Source of the DNA: GCA-020343675 sp964462945
GTDB lineage: Bacteria; Planctomycetota; Phycisphaerae; Sedimentisphaerales; Anaerobacaceae
DNA length: 44,224 nucleotides
Assembly: GCA_964462945.1 (NCBI GenBank)
Contig: CAYWZW010000043.1
Location: forward strand, 1 to 44,224
Reading direction: 5' to 3'
Shown: one piece after another, positions 23,542 to 30,668 of the stretch
Layout of the letters: each line of letters begins with the position of its first letter
Position numbering within the stretch: position 1 is the stretch's first letter
Made by a program: the position numbers and the translations under genes
The notes under the pieces: generated by a model
What the model saw: only the letters and a program-made list of their open reading frames with translations
Told to the model about the DNA's origin: nothing
Databases searched by the model: none

Positions 23542-24232
23542 CCCAGGTGCGGCCGTCGAGTGTTCGACCAGCTTTTTTCTTGTTGACGCCGCCCCACTGT
23601 TTGAAGAAGAAGGGGACGCCCGCAGCAAGGCATTGATCGCGTATGTCAGCGGCCCATTGGGGCTTCATTGGCCTTGCTTTGGGGCCGGACTCACCGCCCA
23701 CGATGACCCAGTCGATACCTTCGAGGTCGATGTCGGGGATCGGACCTAAGAGCGGTTCGAAGGAAATAAATTTTATGGCCGCGTCGGTTTCTCTGAGGTG
23801 GTCTATCCGGAAAGCAGAATCGGCGTTTTCGACGGTAACGCCCATCCACACGTTCTGCGGCCAGGTGAGCCTGGTGCTGAGCTTCAGCAAGCGGTCAGAT
23901 CGCTTGGTTAATATTTGAAATCGGTGGCGCGGCGCCCGGTGCATAACGTCAAAAACTTGCGAGATGAAATCAAAAGGAACGTCCTTGTGAAAAAGATCGC
24001 CCATGGAATTGACGAAAATCGCTCGCGGCTGTTTCCAATGCAGAGGAAGCTCAAGGGCGTGGTGATGAAGGGTCACGCGGAAGCCGTTGGCATAGTTGGG
24101 GCTTCCCGCGGCTTTTAGTCGCAGGGCCATGCGTTCGGCGTAGCAATTCTTACAGCCCGGACTGAGCTTCGTGCAGCCGGTCACCGGGTTCCAGGTGGAT
24201 TCAGTCCATTCGATCTTGGAATTCTGTGCCAT
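23477..24232 (-). CDS. Three-Cys-motif protein, Gp37/Gp68 (DUF5131) family
   Basis: The 251-residue protein begins with KIEWTESTWNPVTGC and has the three cysteines C20, C27 and C30 in CTKLSPGCKNCYAE, the signature of the phage Gp37/Gp68-like family, also called DUF5131, which looks like a radical-SAM-type cysteine motif. Other conserved parts are FVNSMGDLFHKDVP (72-85), LTKRSDRL (about 107-114), GVTVEN (131-136) and WVIVGGESGPKARPM (about 175-189). The family is found in phages and bacteria, generally beside TcmP, and its target is unknown. A GGAGG ribosome binding site lies five bases before the ATG. It overlaps tcmP by 65 bases. Confidence 0.9.
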   Translation of the reverse strand: MAQNSKIEWTESTWNPVTGCTKLSPGCKNCYAERMALRLKAAGSPNYANGFRVTLHHHALELPLHWKQPRAIFVNSMGDLFHKDVPFDFISQVFDVMHRAPRHRFQILTKRSDRLLKLSTRLTWPQNVWMGVTVENADSAFRIDHLRETDAAIKFISFEPLLGPIPDIDLEGIDWVIVGGESGPKARPMKPQWAADIRDQCLAAGVPFFFKQWGGVNKKKAGRTLDGRTWDGIPEQKPLHHKKGIAVGQCA

Positions 24233-24377
24233 TTAGCCTCCACATACAAACGTCTTTATGTAAGGAGGATAACACCCCAGGGAGAGAAATCAAGAGATTT
24301 ACGGGCTCGGTTTGCTCATGCAAGCTGGTTTGACGTTTACAATTGTCACGTGAAGCGTGGGGGTTTATACTTTTGGG

Positions 24378-24629
24378 ATGCTGAAGAAGGTATTGGGTTT
24401 CTATACGAAGTATTTCGCCGTATGGGTGGTTTTGTTTGGGGCGGCGGCGTATGTTCGGCCGGGGCCGTTTGTGGCTTTGAAACCCTACATGGACTGGTTC
24501 TTCGCGCTGAAGCACTTCGGCGAGCAGGCGGCCATGCCGGCGGCGATTTTTGTCTTTATCTGCATTATTACGGCCTCTTTAATGGCGGCCCTCCGGCAAA
24601 GAACGAACCCGGATGAGATGCGTCTGTGA
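24378..24629 (+). pseudogene. Internally deleted bile acid:sodium symporter-like gene
   Basis: The 83-codon frame starts like a bile acid:sodium symporter or arsenite-permease-like protein: FAVWVVLFGAAAYVRPGPF, VALKPYMDWFFAL (about residues 12-43). It then jumps to HFGEQAAMPAAIFVFICII and TASLMAAL, which resembles the last helix of the same family. About 220 central residues with most of the transport helices would be missing. The junction is in frame, so a two-helix peptide could still be made. This is from memory of the family, and an alternative is a genuine small membrane protein. Confidence 0.5.
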
Positions 24630-24750
24630 ACATCGAACAGCGAACGGGCACCGGCAGGCGGGCACGGCGTGAAAAATATTGCTTGGAGGCTGTTGTATTT
24701 CTGCAACAGAAGCGGTATGATGGCCCAATACTGTTTTGTGGAAGCTGAAT

Positions 24751-24771
24751 GGGCAGTCTTACCGACTGCCC
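24751..24771 (+). repeat. Perfect 8-bp hairpin upstream of asd
   Basis: GGGCAGTC-TTACC-GACTGCCC forms a perfect stem. It is followed by ttaagtttg and not by a clear T run, so it may be a weak terminator for the upstream fragment or a leader structure of asd, whose start codon is 38 bases downstream. Confidence 0.5.
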
Positions 24772-24808
24772 TTAAGTTTGAGTCCGGAATTCTGAGGAGC
24801 TTTAATGT

Positions 24809-25810
24809 ATGGGTTGTAATCTTGCGATAGCAGGAGTAACCGGGGCGGTTGGGCAGGAATTTCTGAGGATCATCGAGGAGCGGGATTTCCCGTTTGACTC
24901 GCTGAAAGTGCTTGCGAGCAGCCGCTCGGCGGGCAAGAAAATCGAGTTCAAAGGCAAAGAATACGTCGTTGAAGAGCTGACGAAGAGGAGTTTCAGCCGG
25001 GTTGACATCGCGCTATTCAGTGCCGGAGCGGCACGGAGCAAAGAATTTGCGCCTGCGGCGGTCCAGGCCGGTGCGGTTGTTGTGGACAACTCCTCGGCCT
25101 ATCGAATGGATGAGGATGTTCCATTGGTTGTTCCTGAGATCAACCCCCAGAAAATCAAGGAGAATAAGGGCATCATTGCGAACCCGAATTGTTCGACCAT
25201 TATCGGGATTGTTCCGGTCTGGCCGCTGCACAAGGCCAATCCCGTCAAGCGAATGGTCGTGAGCACGTACCAGGCCGCCAGCGGGGCGGGTCAATTGGCG
25301 ATGGTCGAGCTGGAGGAGCAATCGCGCGAAATTCTGGCCGGCAAGAAGCCGACCTGCACGGTGTTCCCATATCAGATAGCGTTCAACGTTTTCAGCCATA
25401 ATTCTGCACTCGGGGCGAACGGATACAATCTGGAAGAGACGAAGATGGTCCAGGAGACGCGGAAGATCTTCGACTGTCCCGCGATCGCCATCACCTGCAC
25501 GTGCATTCGCATCCCGGTGTTCCGCGCGCACTGCGAGAGTATCAATCTTCAGTTCACCGACCCGATCACGCCGGACCAGGTCAGGGATCTGTTGAGCACG
25601 GCGCCGGGCGTTTCCGTACTGGACGACCGCGCGCATAACCGTTTCCCGATGCCGATCGACGCATCCGGCAAGGATGATGTTTTTGTGGGCCGCATCCGCC
25701 AGGATGAATCCATCGCGGAGAACCGCGGCATCAATATTTGGGTCGCCGGCGACCAGTTGCGAAAAGGGGCTGCGCTGAACGCCGTCCAGATTGCGGAGAA
25801 GCTGCTCTGA
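24809..25810 (+). CDS. asd: Aspartate-semialdehyde dehydrogenase
   Basis: The 333-residue enzyme reduces aspartyl phosphate to aspartate semialdehyde with NADPH, feeding lysine/diaminopimelate, methionine and threonine synthesis. Motifs are the Rossmann AIAGVTGAVGQEFLR (6-20), LFSAGAARSKEFAP (69-82), VVDNSSAYRMDEDVPLVVPE (91-110) and ANPNCSTI with catalytic Cys128. The C-terminal half has RIPVFRAHCES, with the Arg and His of the active site. Length is typical. A GAGGAG lies nine bases before the ATG. The truA gene begins ten bases after its stop, so they are co-transcribed. Confidence 0.96.
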   Translation: MGCNLAIAGVTGAVGQEFLRIIEERDFPFDSLKVLASSRSAGKKIEFKGKEYVVEELTKRSFSRVDIALFSAGAARSKEFAPAAVQAGAVVVDNSSAYRMDEDVPLVVPEINPQKIKENKGIIANPNCSTIIGIVPVWPLHKANPVKRMVVSTYQAASGAGQLAMVELEEQSREILAGKKPTCTVFPYQIAFNVFSHNSALGANGYNLEETKMVQETRKIFDCPAIAITCTCIRIPVFRAHCESINLQFTDPITPDQVRDLLSTAPGVSVLDDRAHNRFPMPIDASGKDDVFVGRIRQDESIAENRGINIWVAGDQLRKGAALNAVQIAEKLL

Positions 25811-25820
25811 CCGGTTAGGA

Positions 25821-26561
25821 ATGGCTGTCCGAAGTATAAAACTCACCCTACAGTACGACGGCAGCCGGTATCACGGCTGGCAGATACAGCCGGGCAAGAA
25901 AACGATTCAGGGCGAGCTTGTGGAGGCTCTGTCAAATCTCGTCGGGAGCCGAACGCACGTTCACGGCGCCAGCCGGACCGATGCCGGTGTCAGCGCGCTG
26001 GGGCAGGCGGCCCTGTTCGAGGTTGACTCGCCCATTCCCACGGAGAACTTTCCCCGTGCAATGAATGACCGGCTCCCGCGCGACATCGTCGTGACCTCCG
26101 CCGAGGAAGCACCGCCGAAGTTCGACCTGATGGGCGGCGTGAAGAGCAAGCTCTACCGCTATACGATTTGCACCGGCGGGCACCGGCCCGTCCTGCGCTT
26201 GAATCAGTGCTGGCACATACCGAAGAAACTCGATGCCGCCGCGATGAACCAGGCGGCGCAACGGCTCGTCGGCACGAAAGACTTCAAATCCTTTGCCACC
26301 GCAAAAGACAAACGCGAGCAGACCGTCCGCACCATTTTTCGCTGTGAGGTCGCCGCCAAAGACGGGTGGATATACGTCGATGTCGAAGGCGACGGTTTTC
26401 TGTATAATATGGTCCGAAATATCGTCGGCACGCTGGTCGAAGTCGGTGTAGGCCGATGGACGCCGGAAAAGATAAACGAAATTCTTGAAGCCAAAGCCCG
26501 CACCGCCGCCGGGCCGCTTGCCCCGGCCCAGGGATTGTGCCTGATGTGGATCAGATATTAG
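25821..26561 (+). CDS. truA: tRNA pseudouridine synthase A
   Basis: The 246-residue enzyme makes pseudouridine at positions 38-40 of tRNA anticodon stems. It has LTLQYDGSRYHGWQIQPG (8-25), the catalytic GASRTDAGVSALGQ with Asp54, KSKLYRYTI and the C-terminal GDGFLYNMVRNIVGTLVEVG that shapes the active site. The ATG at 25821 is preferred because AGGA precedes it and upstream residues (MRRSCSDRLG) are just the asd stop region. It follows asd by ten bases. The stop is directly adjacent to a dispersed text-like repeat. Confidence 0.95.
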   Translation: MAVRSIKLTLQYDGSRYHGWQIQPGKKTIQGELVEALSNLVGSRTHVHGASRTDAGVSALGQAALFEVDSPIPTENFPRAMNDRLPRDIVVTSAEEAPPKFDLMGGVKSKLYRYTICTGGHRPVLRLNQCWHIPKKLDAAAMNQAAQRLVGTKDFKSFATAKDKREQTVRTIFRCEVAAKDGWIYVDVEGDGFLYNMVRNIVGTLVEVGVGRWTPEKINEILEAKARTAAGPLAPAQGLCLMWIRY

Positions 26562-26608
26562 AACACAGGACACAGAATACAGAACACAGAATGCAGGGTA
26601 CAGAAGAG
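26561..26608. repeat. CAGAATACAG-type repeat, left flank of the four-helix-bundle gene
   Basis: A tandem-like tract of acaggacacagaatacagaa units directly follows the truA stop. The inverse of the same family lies at 27061-27100, so the gene between is enclosed by inverted copies. Confidence 0.7.
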
Positions 26609-26649
26609 AGGATGCTCGAGACAGTATCTTTCTTATCGAGGAGAATCAC

Positions 26650-27015
26650 ATGGCTAAGCAAACGGCTAAGAGATTTACGGATTTGATCGTCTGGCAAAAG
26701 GCACATCAGTTTGTGCTTTCGGTTTATCGCTTTACTTCTGGTTTTCCCAAGGAAGAAGTTTACGGCTTGACTTCTCAACTAAGGCGGGCTTCAGTTTCCA
26801 TTGCGGCTAATATTGCCGAAGGTTTCAAGAAGACCGGGGCGGCGGATAAAATACGTTTCTTGAATATTTCCCAGGGATCGCTCGAAGAATGCCGGTATTA
26901 CTTGATATTGGCTAATGACTTAGGTTACGGCGGTACGGACGTGCTTCAGGAGCAGATTGACGAGGTTGCCAAGCTGCTGGCGGCCTACTCGAATGCGGTC
27001 AGGAAAAACAGTTGA
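26650..27015 (+). CDS. Four-helix-bundle protein (S23/IVP family)
   Basis: The 121-residue protein matches the four helix bundle family first known from 23S rRNA intervening sequences: FTDLIVWQKAHQFVLSVYRF (9-28), LTSQLRRASVSIAANIAEGF (40-59), and RFLNISQGSLEECRYYLILA (about 69-88). It is related to Avd, the accessory protein of diversity-generating retroelements, but no reverse transcriptase or repeat pair is in this window. GAGGAG precedes the ATG. Inverted copies of a CAGAATACAG-type repeat flank the gene, which suggests that it moves with them. Function is unknown; RNA or nucleic acid binding is inferred from family members. Confidence 0.87.
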   Translation: MAKQTAKRFTDLIVWQKAHQFVLSVYRFTSGFPKEEVYGLTSQLRRASVSIAANIAEGFKKTGAADKIRFLNISQGSLEECRYYLILANDLGYGGTDVLQEQIDEVAKLLAAYSNAVRKNS

Positions 27016-27060
27016 GACGTAAATGCCAAGTTGGTGGAATTAGGCGCCGGTCGTGCATCG

Positions 27061-27100
27061 CTTATTCTGTATTCTGTGTCCTGTATTCTGTATCCTCTGA
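27061..27100. repeat. CAGAATACAG-type repeat, right flank (inverted)
   Basis: The tract ttctgtattctgtgtcctg continues as tattctgtatcctctga and is the reverse complement type of the repeat at 26561-26608. It ends three bases before the glycosyltransferase start codon and has displaced any ribosome binding site for that gene. Confidence 0.7.
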
Positions 27101-27103
27101 TTT

Positions 27104-28288
27104 ATGAGAATTGTCCACATCATAACTCGTTTGATTTTAGGCGGCGCTCAGGAGAACACGCTGATCACCTGTAAGCTCCTGGCTCAGCGGGGGCATGATG
27201 TCACGCTCATCACCGGGCCGGCGATAGGCCCTGAAGGCGAGCTGTTCAACCAGACAAAGGGACAGCACTACAACTACAACGTCGTGGTCCTGGACGCGCT
27301 TCGCCGGGCGATCAATCCTCTGAACGACAGCGTCGGCTACTTCCAGATGAAGAAGCTGCTTGGCAAATTGCGGCCGGACATTGTTCACACTCACTCGGCG
27401 AAGGCGGGGATATTGGGTCGATTTGCCGGCTGCGCTTTGAAAGGACAATGGGCCGAGAACGTGCCGGCGGTCATCCACAGCATACACGGGCTGGCCTTTC
27501 ATCCCTATCAGAGCCGGGTTCTGAACAAGCTCTACATTGCGATTGAGAGGGCCGCCGCGAAGCGAACGGACTTTTTTATCAGCGTCGCGAATGCAATGAC
27601 GGCGCAGGCGATCGCGGCGGGTATCGGCAGGCCCGAGCAATACGTGACGGCTTATTCGGCCATCGAGGAAGATGATTTCCTGCAGCCGATTCCGCAGGAG
27701 CGCAAGCGGGATTTTCGCCGGAAGTATGGAATCGACGAAGAGGCGATTGTGCTTGTCACTATCGCCCGGCTCTTTATGCTCAAAGGCCATGAATACGTTA
27801 TTGAGTCGGCCAAGTTGCTCGCGAAGCGGTTTGAGAATTGCATCTGGCTGTTCGTCGGAGACGGCAATCTTTCAGAGCATTTCAAAAAACAGGTCCGCGA
27901 ATTGGGCCTGGCGGAGAAGGTCAAATTCACGGGATTGCTGCCGCCGAGCCAAATTCCGCTGGCCATACAGTCGTCGGATATTCTCGTCCACTGTTCGCTG
28001 CGGGAAGGTCTGGCCCGCACGCTGCCGCAAGCCATGCTCTGCGGAAAGCCGGCCATCTCCTTCGACGTCGATGGCGCGCGGGAAGTGGTCAACAAAAACA
28101 CGGGCCGGCTCATCGAGCCGAAGAACGTCGCACAATTGGTCGATGCGTGCGCGGAATTGATCGGAAACGAGAGTCTAAGAAAGCGACTGGGCGAGAACGG
28201 CAGGGAGTCGGTAAAAGAGAAGTTCGCCCCGGAGCGAATGGTCGATACCATCGAAACAGTCTATCGAAAGCTACTGGAGCGGAAATAA
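27104..28288 (+). CDS. GT4-type glycosyltransferase
   Basis: The 394-residue enzyme is a GT-B fold family 4 glycosyltransferase. The N-terminal domain starts RIVHIITRLILGGAQENTL with the GGAQ donor/acceptor loop, then DIVHTHSAKAGILGRFAG near residue 92-109. The C-terminal domain has VTIARLFMLKGHEYVIE (about 219-235), LFVGDGNL, and the nucleotide-sugar binding block CSLREGLARTLPQAMLCGKP (about 297-316). It probably adds a sugar to a lipid or polysaccharide in envelope assembly; donor and acceptor are not deducible. The start follows a repeat with no ribosome binding site. Confidence 0.9.
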   Translation: MRIVHIITRLILGGAQENTLITCKLLAQRGHDVTLITGPAIGPEGELFNQTKGQHYNYNVVVLDALRRAINPLNDSVGYFQMKKLLGKLRPDIVHTHSAKAGILGRFAGCALKGQWAENVPAVIHSIHGLAFHPYQSRVLNKLYIAIERAAAKRTDFFISVANAMTAQAIAAGIGRPEQYVTAYSAIEEDDFLQPIPQERKRDFRRKYGIDEEAIVLVTIARLFMLKGHEYVIESAKLLAKRFENCIWLFVGDGNLSEHFKKQVRELGLAEKVKFTGLLPPSQIPLAIQSSDILVHCSLREGLARTLPQAMLCGKPAISFDVDGAREVVNKNTGRLIEPKNVAQLVDACAELIGNESLRKRLGENGRESVKEKFAPERMVDTIETVYRKLLERK

Positions 28289-28313
28289 TTCGGCTCAGAT
28301 CGCAGGAGAAGAG

Positions 28314-28673
28314 ATGGACGAAGTCCTTTCTTATTGCGGATTGGTGTGCCAAGGGTGCCCCATCTATTTGGCAACAAGAGAGCAAGACCCAGGGAAGAGA
28401 CGTGAAATGAGGGCCCAGATTGCACGGCAGATCAACGATCTGTACAAAGAGAATCTGAAGGCGGAGGATGTCACCGACTGCGACGGGTGTAAGACGGAAG
28501 GCGGAAGGCTATTTTCGGCAAGCAGGAAATGCGAGATTAGAAAGTGCGCCGGGCAGAAGGGCATTGAGAATTGCGCGCATTGTGACGATTATCCCTGCGA
28601 AGCACTTGAGAAACTCTTTACAACCGACGTCGGAGCCCGGAAACGGTTGGATGCGATAAGAAGTGCACTCTAA
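28314..28673 (+). CDS. DUF3795 cysteine-rich protein
   Basis: The 119-residue protein has the DUF3795 arrangement: YCGLVCQGCPIYLA (7-20), DCDGCKTEGGRLF (54-66), CEIRKCA (72-78) and NCAHCDDYPCEALEKL near 84-99. Ten or so cysteines imply zinc or iron-sulfur binding. Function is unknown. An AGGAG ribosome binding site is five bases before the ATG. It lies between the glycosyltransferase and yjbQ with short gaps, so all three may share a transcript. Confidence 0.85.
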   Translation: MDEVLSYCGLVCQGCPIYLATREQDPGKRREMRAQIARQINDLYKENLKAEDVTDCDGCKTEGGRLFSASRKCEIRKCAGQKGIENCAHCDDYPCEALEKLFTTDVGARKRLDAIRSAL

Positions 28674-28700
28674 TTTTTTCCGCTCAGGGAGAAGAACATT

Positions 28701-29117
28701 ATGAGAAGCCATAGAAAAGAGCTTTGGTTCAATACGGCAAGCCGGCGGGAATTTATCAATATCACGCCGCAGGTCGAAGAAGCCTTGAGGGAAAGCGGCG
28801 TCAAAGAAGGCTTCGTGCTCTGTAATGCCATGCACATTACCGCCAGCATTTTTATCAACGACGACGAATCGGGGCTTCATCAGGATTTTGAAGTCTGGCT
28901 CGAAAAATTAGCGCCGGAGAAACCCCACTCGCAGTATCGGCACAACGGCTTTGAGGACAACGCCGACGCCCACTTGAAACGCAGCATCATGGGCCGGGAG
29001 GTAGTCGTCGCTGTAACCGCCGGCAAGCTTGACTTCGGCCCGTGGGAGCAAATCTTCTACGGCGAATTCGACGGCAAAAGAAAAAAAAGAGTCCTGGTAA
29101 AGATCATCGGTGAGTAA
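28701..29117 (+). CDS. YjbQ/UPF0047 family protein
   Basis: The 138-residue protein matches the YjbQ family (UPF0047), described as secondary thiamine-phosphate synthase enzymes from weak activity in complementation assays. Typical parts are GFVLCNAMHITASIFINDDE (37-56), NGFEDNADAHLKRSIMG (about 82-98) and LDFGPWEQIFYGEFDG (about 112-127). The physiological reaction is uncertain. It is 27 bases after DUF3795 and in the same orientation. Confidence 0.88.
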   Translation: MRSHRKELWFNTASRREFINITPQVEEALRESGVKEGFVLCNAMHITASIFINDDESGLHQDFEVWLEKLAPEKPHSQYRHNGFEDNADAHLKRSIMGREVVVAVTAGKLDFGPWEQIFYGEFDGKRKKRVLVKIIGE

Positions 29118-29240
29118 AATTCGTGACTCGTTGCTCGTGGTTCGTTATATTAGTATTTGACAAGAGGAATGTCTTAGGCAACAATGACAGAGATGCCAGT
29201 TGTAAAGACAGGCCACGAGTAAGTAGTTTTGAGGTCCTTG
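29118..29240 (+). promoter_or_regulatory. Repeat remnant and possible promoter for the HEPN gene
   Basis: A text-like repeat (tcgtgactcgttgctcgtgg) lies at 29121-29140. TTGACA at 29157-29162 and AACAAT at 29180-29185, with a 17-base spacing, could be a promoter for the AT-rich HEPN pair. The -10 box is only four of six to consensus. Confidence 0.35.
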
Positions 29241-29657
29241 ATGAATAGAGGAGACTTTCAGAAGCTAACTCAGGAAAGGCTAAAAGATGCGCAAGCTCTG
29301 CTTCAAGCACAACGATATTCTGGCGCATACTACCTGTGTGGCTACGTCATCGAATGCGCGCTGAAAGCGTGTATTGCAAAACAAACACAACGATTTGACT
29401 TTCCACCTGAGCGAAAGGCCGTCGAGGCGATTTACACCCACGATCTTACGAAGCTGATTAACTCCACAGGTCTTGAGGTGGTTTTTAGAGAAGATCGGCA
29501 GAAGGACATGAAACTAGAGCGTAATTGGGGAGAAGTGAAGGACTGGAAAGAAACAAGCCGATATGAAGAATACGACCAAAAGAAAGCTCGGGATATTTAT
29601 CAAGCAATTGCAGATGAAAAGCATGGAGTTTTACAATGGGTAAAGCAACGTTGGTAG
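29241..29657 (+). CDS. HEPN domain protein with overlapping partner gene
   Basis: The 138-residue protein has the sequence LLQAQRYSGAYYLCGYVIEC ALKACIA near the N-terminus (about residues 20-46), the usual first helices of a HEPN domain, and EEYDQKKARDIYQAI further on. The R-x4-6-H motif is not seen. ATG at 29241 is preferred to an upstream TTG because GAGG lies six bases before it. The next gene overlaps its 3' end by 22 bases. The pair is AT-rich and probably acquired. HEPN proteins usually act as toxins, RNases or RNA binders; the present role is inferred only. Confidence 0.78.
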   Translation: MNRGDFQKLTQERLKDAQALLQAQRYSGAYYLCGYVIECALKACIAKQTQRFDFPPERKAVEAIYTHDLTKLINSTGLEVVFREDRQKDMKLERNWGEVKDWKETSRYEEYDQKKARDIYQAIADEKHGVLQWVKQRW

Positions 29658-30022
29658 ATGCCGATATGAAAGCTGGCGAAGCTCTGCTGAATAAACTAGA
29701 CGAGACCAAATTCGATGTCAAGGCGGCTTTGTGGCTCTATATGCCCGATCCTGAAGAGTGGCGGTTAATCCTTGCTTCCCCGACCGTAGATGCGGAAGGA
29801 CCAAAGAAAGCATACGAGAAAGTTCAATCGCAACTCCCAGGATTAGATCAGGGTTATGAGCTGTCTCTACAGAACATATCTTTGGTCAGTCCAAGCGATA
29901 ACTTGATCAAGGTTCTAAAATCGGCAATCAAAACGGGCAAGAAAATATCACACATTCGGTTCACACGAAATGTGATTAACAACGTATTCATCGAGGACGC
30001 ATACATATACCGGCTTACGTAG
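29636..30022 (+). CDS. Unknown partner of the HEPN protein
   Basis: I do not recognise the 128-residue protein. It lacks the GS-x-DxD nucleotidyltransferase motif of MNT antitoxins. It reads as an alpha/beta domain: KATLVDADMKAGEALLNKLD at the start, DVKAALWLYMPDPEEWRLI (27-45), and a basic C-terminal part HIRFTRNVINNVFIEDAYIY (about 105-124). It overlaps the HEPN gene by 22 bases, which implies paired function, perhaps as antitoxin. The C-terminal strand pattern resembles small regulatory domains, without a specific match. Confidence 0.68.
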   Translation: MGKATLVDADMKAGEALLNKLDETKFDVKAALWLYMPDPEEWRLILASPTVDAEGPKKAYEKVQSQLPGLDQGYELSLQNISLVSPSDNLIKVLKSAIKTGKKISHIRFTRNVINNVFIEDAYIYRLT

Positions 30023-30026
30023 TTGG

Positions 30027-30668
30027 TTGCTTTATTGGGTGAGTTTGCTATTTTTCTTAGCTCAGGTGGTTTTGATCTCGTGTTCCGGGGCGATGCAGCC
30101 CGGGCCTATCACCGCGACCGTCATCACGATGGGCGCCCGCAACCGCTACGCGGGTTTGCTTCTGGCCGTCGGCCACGGCATCATCGAGTTTCCGCTGATG
30201 GTGGTGATTATCCTTGGCATGGGAAAGTACTTCAAGCTGCCCAAAGTTCAGATCGTGATCGGCCTGGCCGGCGGTGTTTTTCTGATATTGATGGCGATAC
30301 AAGCCCTGGTCAGCCTGAAAACAAAATCCAGTGTTGAGCCCAAGGCCTTTAGCGGCAGGCCGATTCTGGCCGGCATTGTACTCTCGGCGGGCAACCCGTA
30401 TTTCCTGATCTGGTGGGCCACGGTGGGCCTGGCGCTGGCCACGCAGGCCACCCAATGGGGAATCTGGGCCTTCGGGCTTTTCGCCCTGGCCCATTGGTTA
30501 GTGGATTTGGTTTGGCTGCAAACCCTCTCATGGGCCAGCTTCAAAGGCTCGGTCTTGCTGGGTCCGCGCGGCCAGCGAATCGTGCTGACCGTTTGCTTGG
30601 CGGCACTGTTTGGATTCGGACTGTTTTTTATCTACAACGCCGCCGGCCTTCTGCTGAGGCAATCTTAA
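30027..30668 (+). CDS. LysE family exporter-like protein
   Basis: The 213-residue membrane protein resembles LysE/RhtB amino acid exporters: about six hydrophobic segments, QPGPITATVITMGARNRYAG (24-43) as the typical PGP motif after the first helix, and LSAGNPYFLIWWATVGLAL (about 119-137) as the second signature. Substrate is not deducible. TTG at 30027 is the longest start; GTG at 30039 is an alternative. Its stop codon overlaps that of the convergent YihY gene by four bases. Only four bases separate it from the preceding unknown gene, so it may be transcribed with it. Confidence 0.85.
   Translation: MLYWVSLLFFLAQVVLISCSGAMQPGPITATVITMGARNRYAGLLLAVGHGIIEFPLMVVIILGMGKYFKLPKVQIVIGLAGGVFLILMAIQALVSLKTKSSVEPKAFSGRPILAGIVLSAGNPYFLIWWATVGLALATQATQWGIWAFGLFALAHWLVDLVWLQTLSWASFKGSVLLGPRGQRIVLTVCLAALFGFGLFFIYNAAGLLLRQS

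Noticed and set aside
24630..24808. Lysine riboswitch or T-box before asd
   Set aside because: The leader is too short and only one simple hairpin is visible; none of the conserved riboswitch cores was recognised.
26650..27015. Diversity-generating retroelement suggested by the Avd-like four-helix-bundle protein
   Set aside because: No reverse transcriptase and no template/variable repeat pair were seen in the window.
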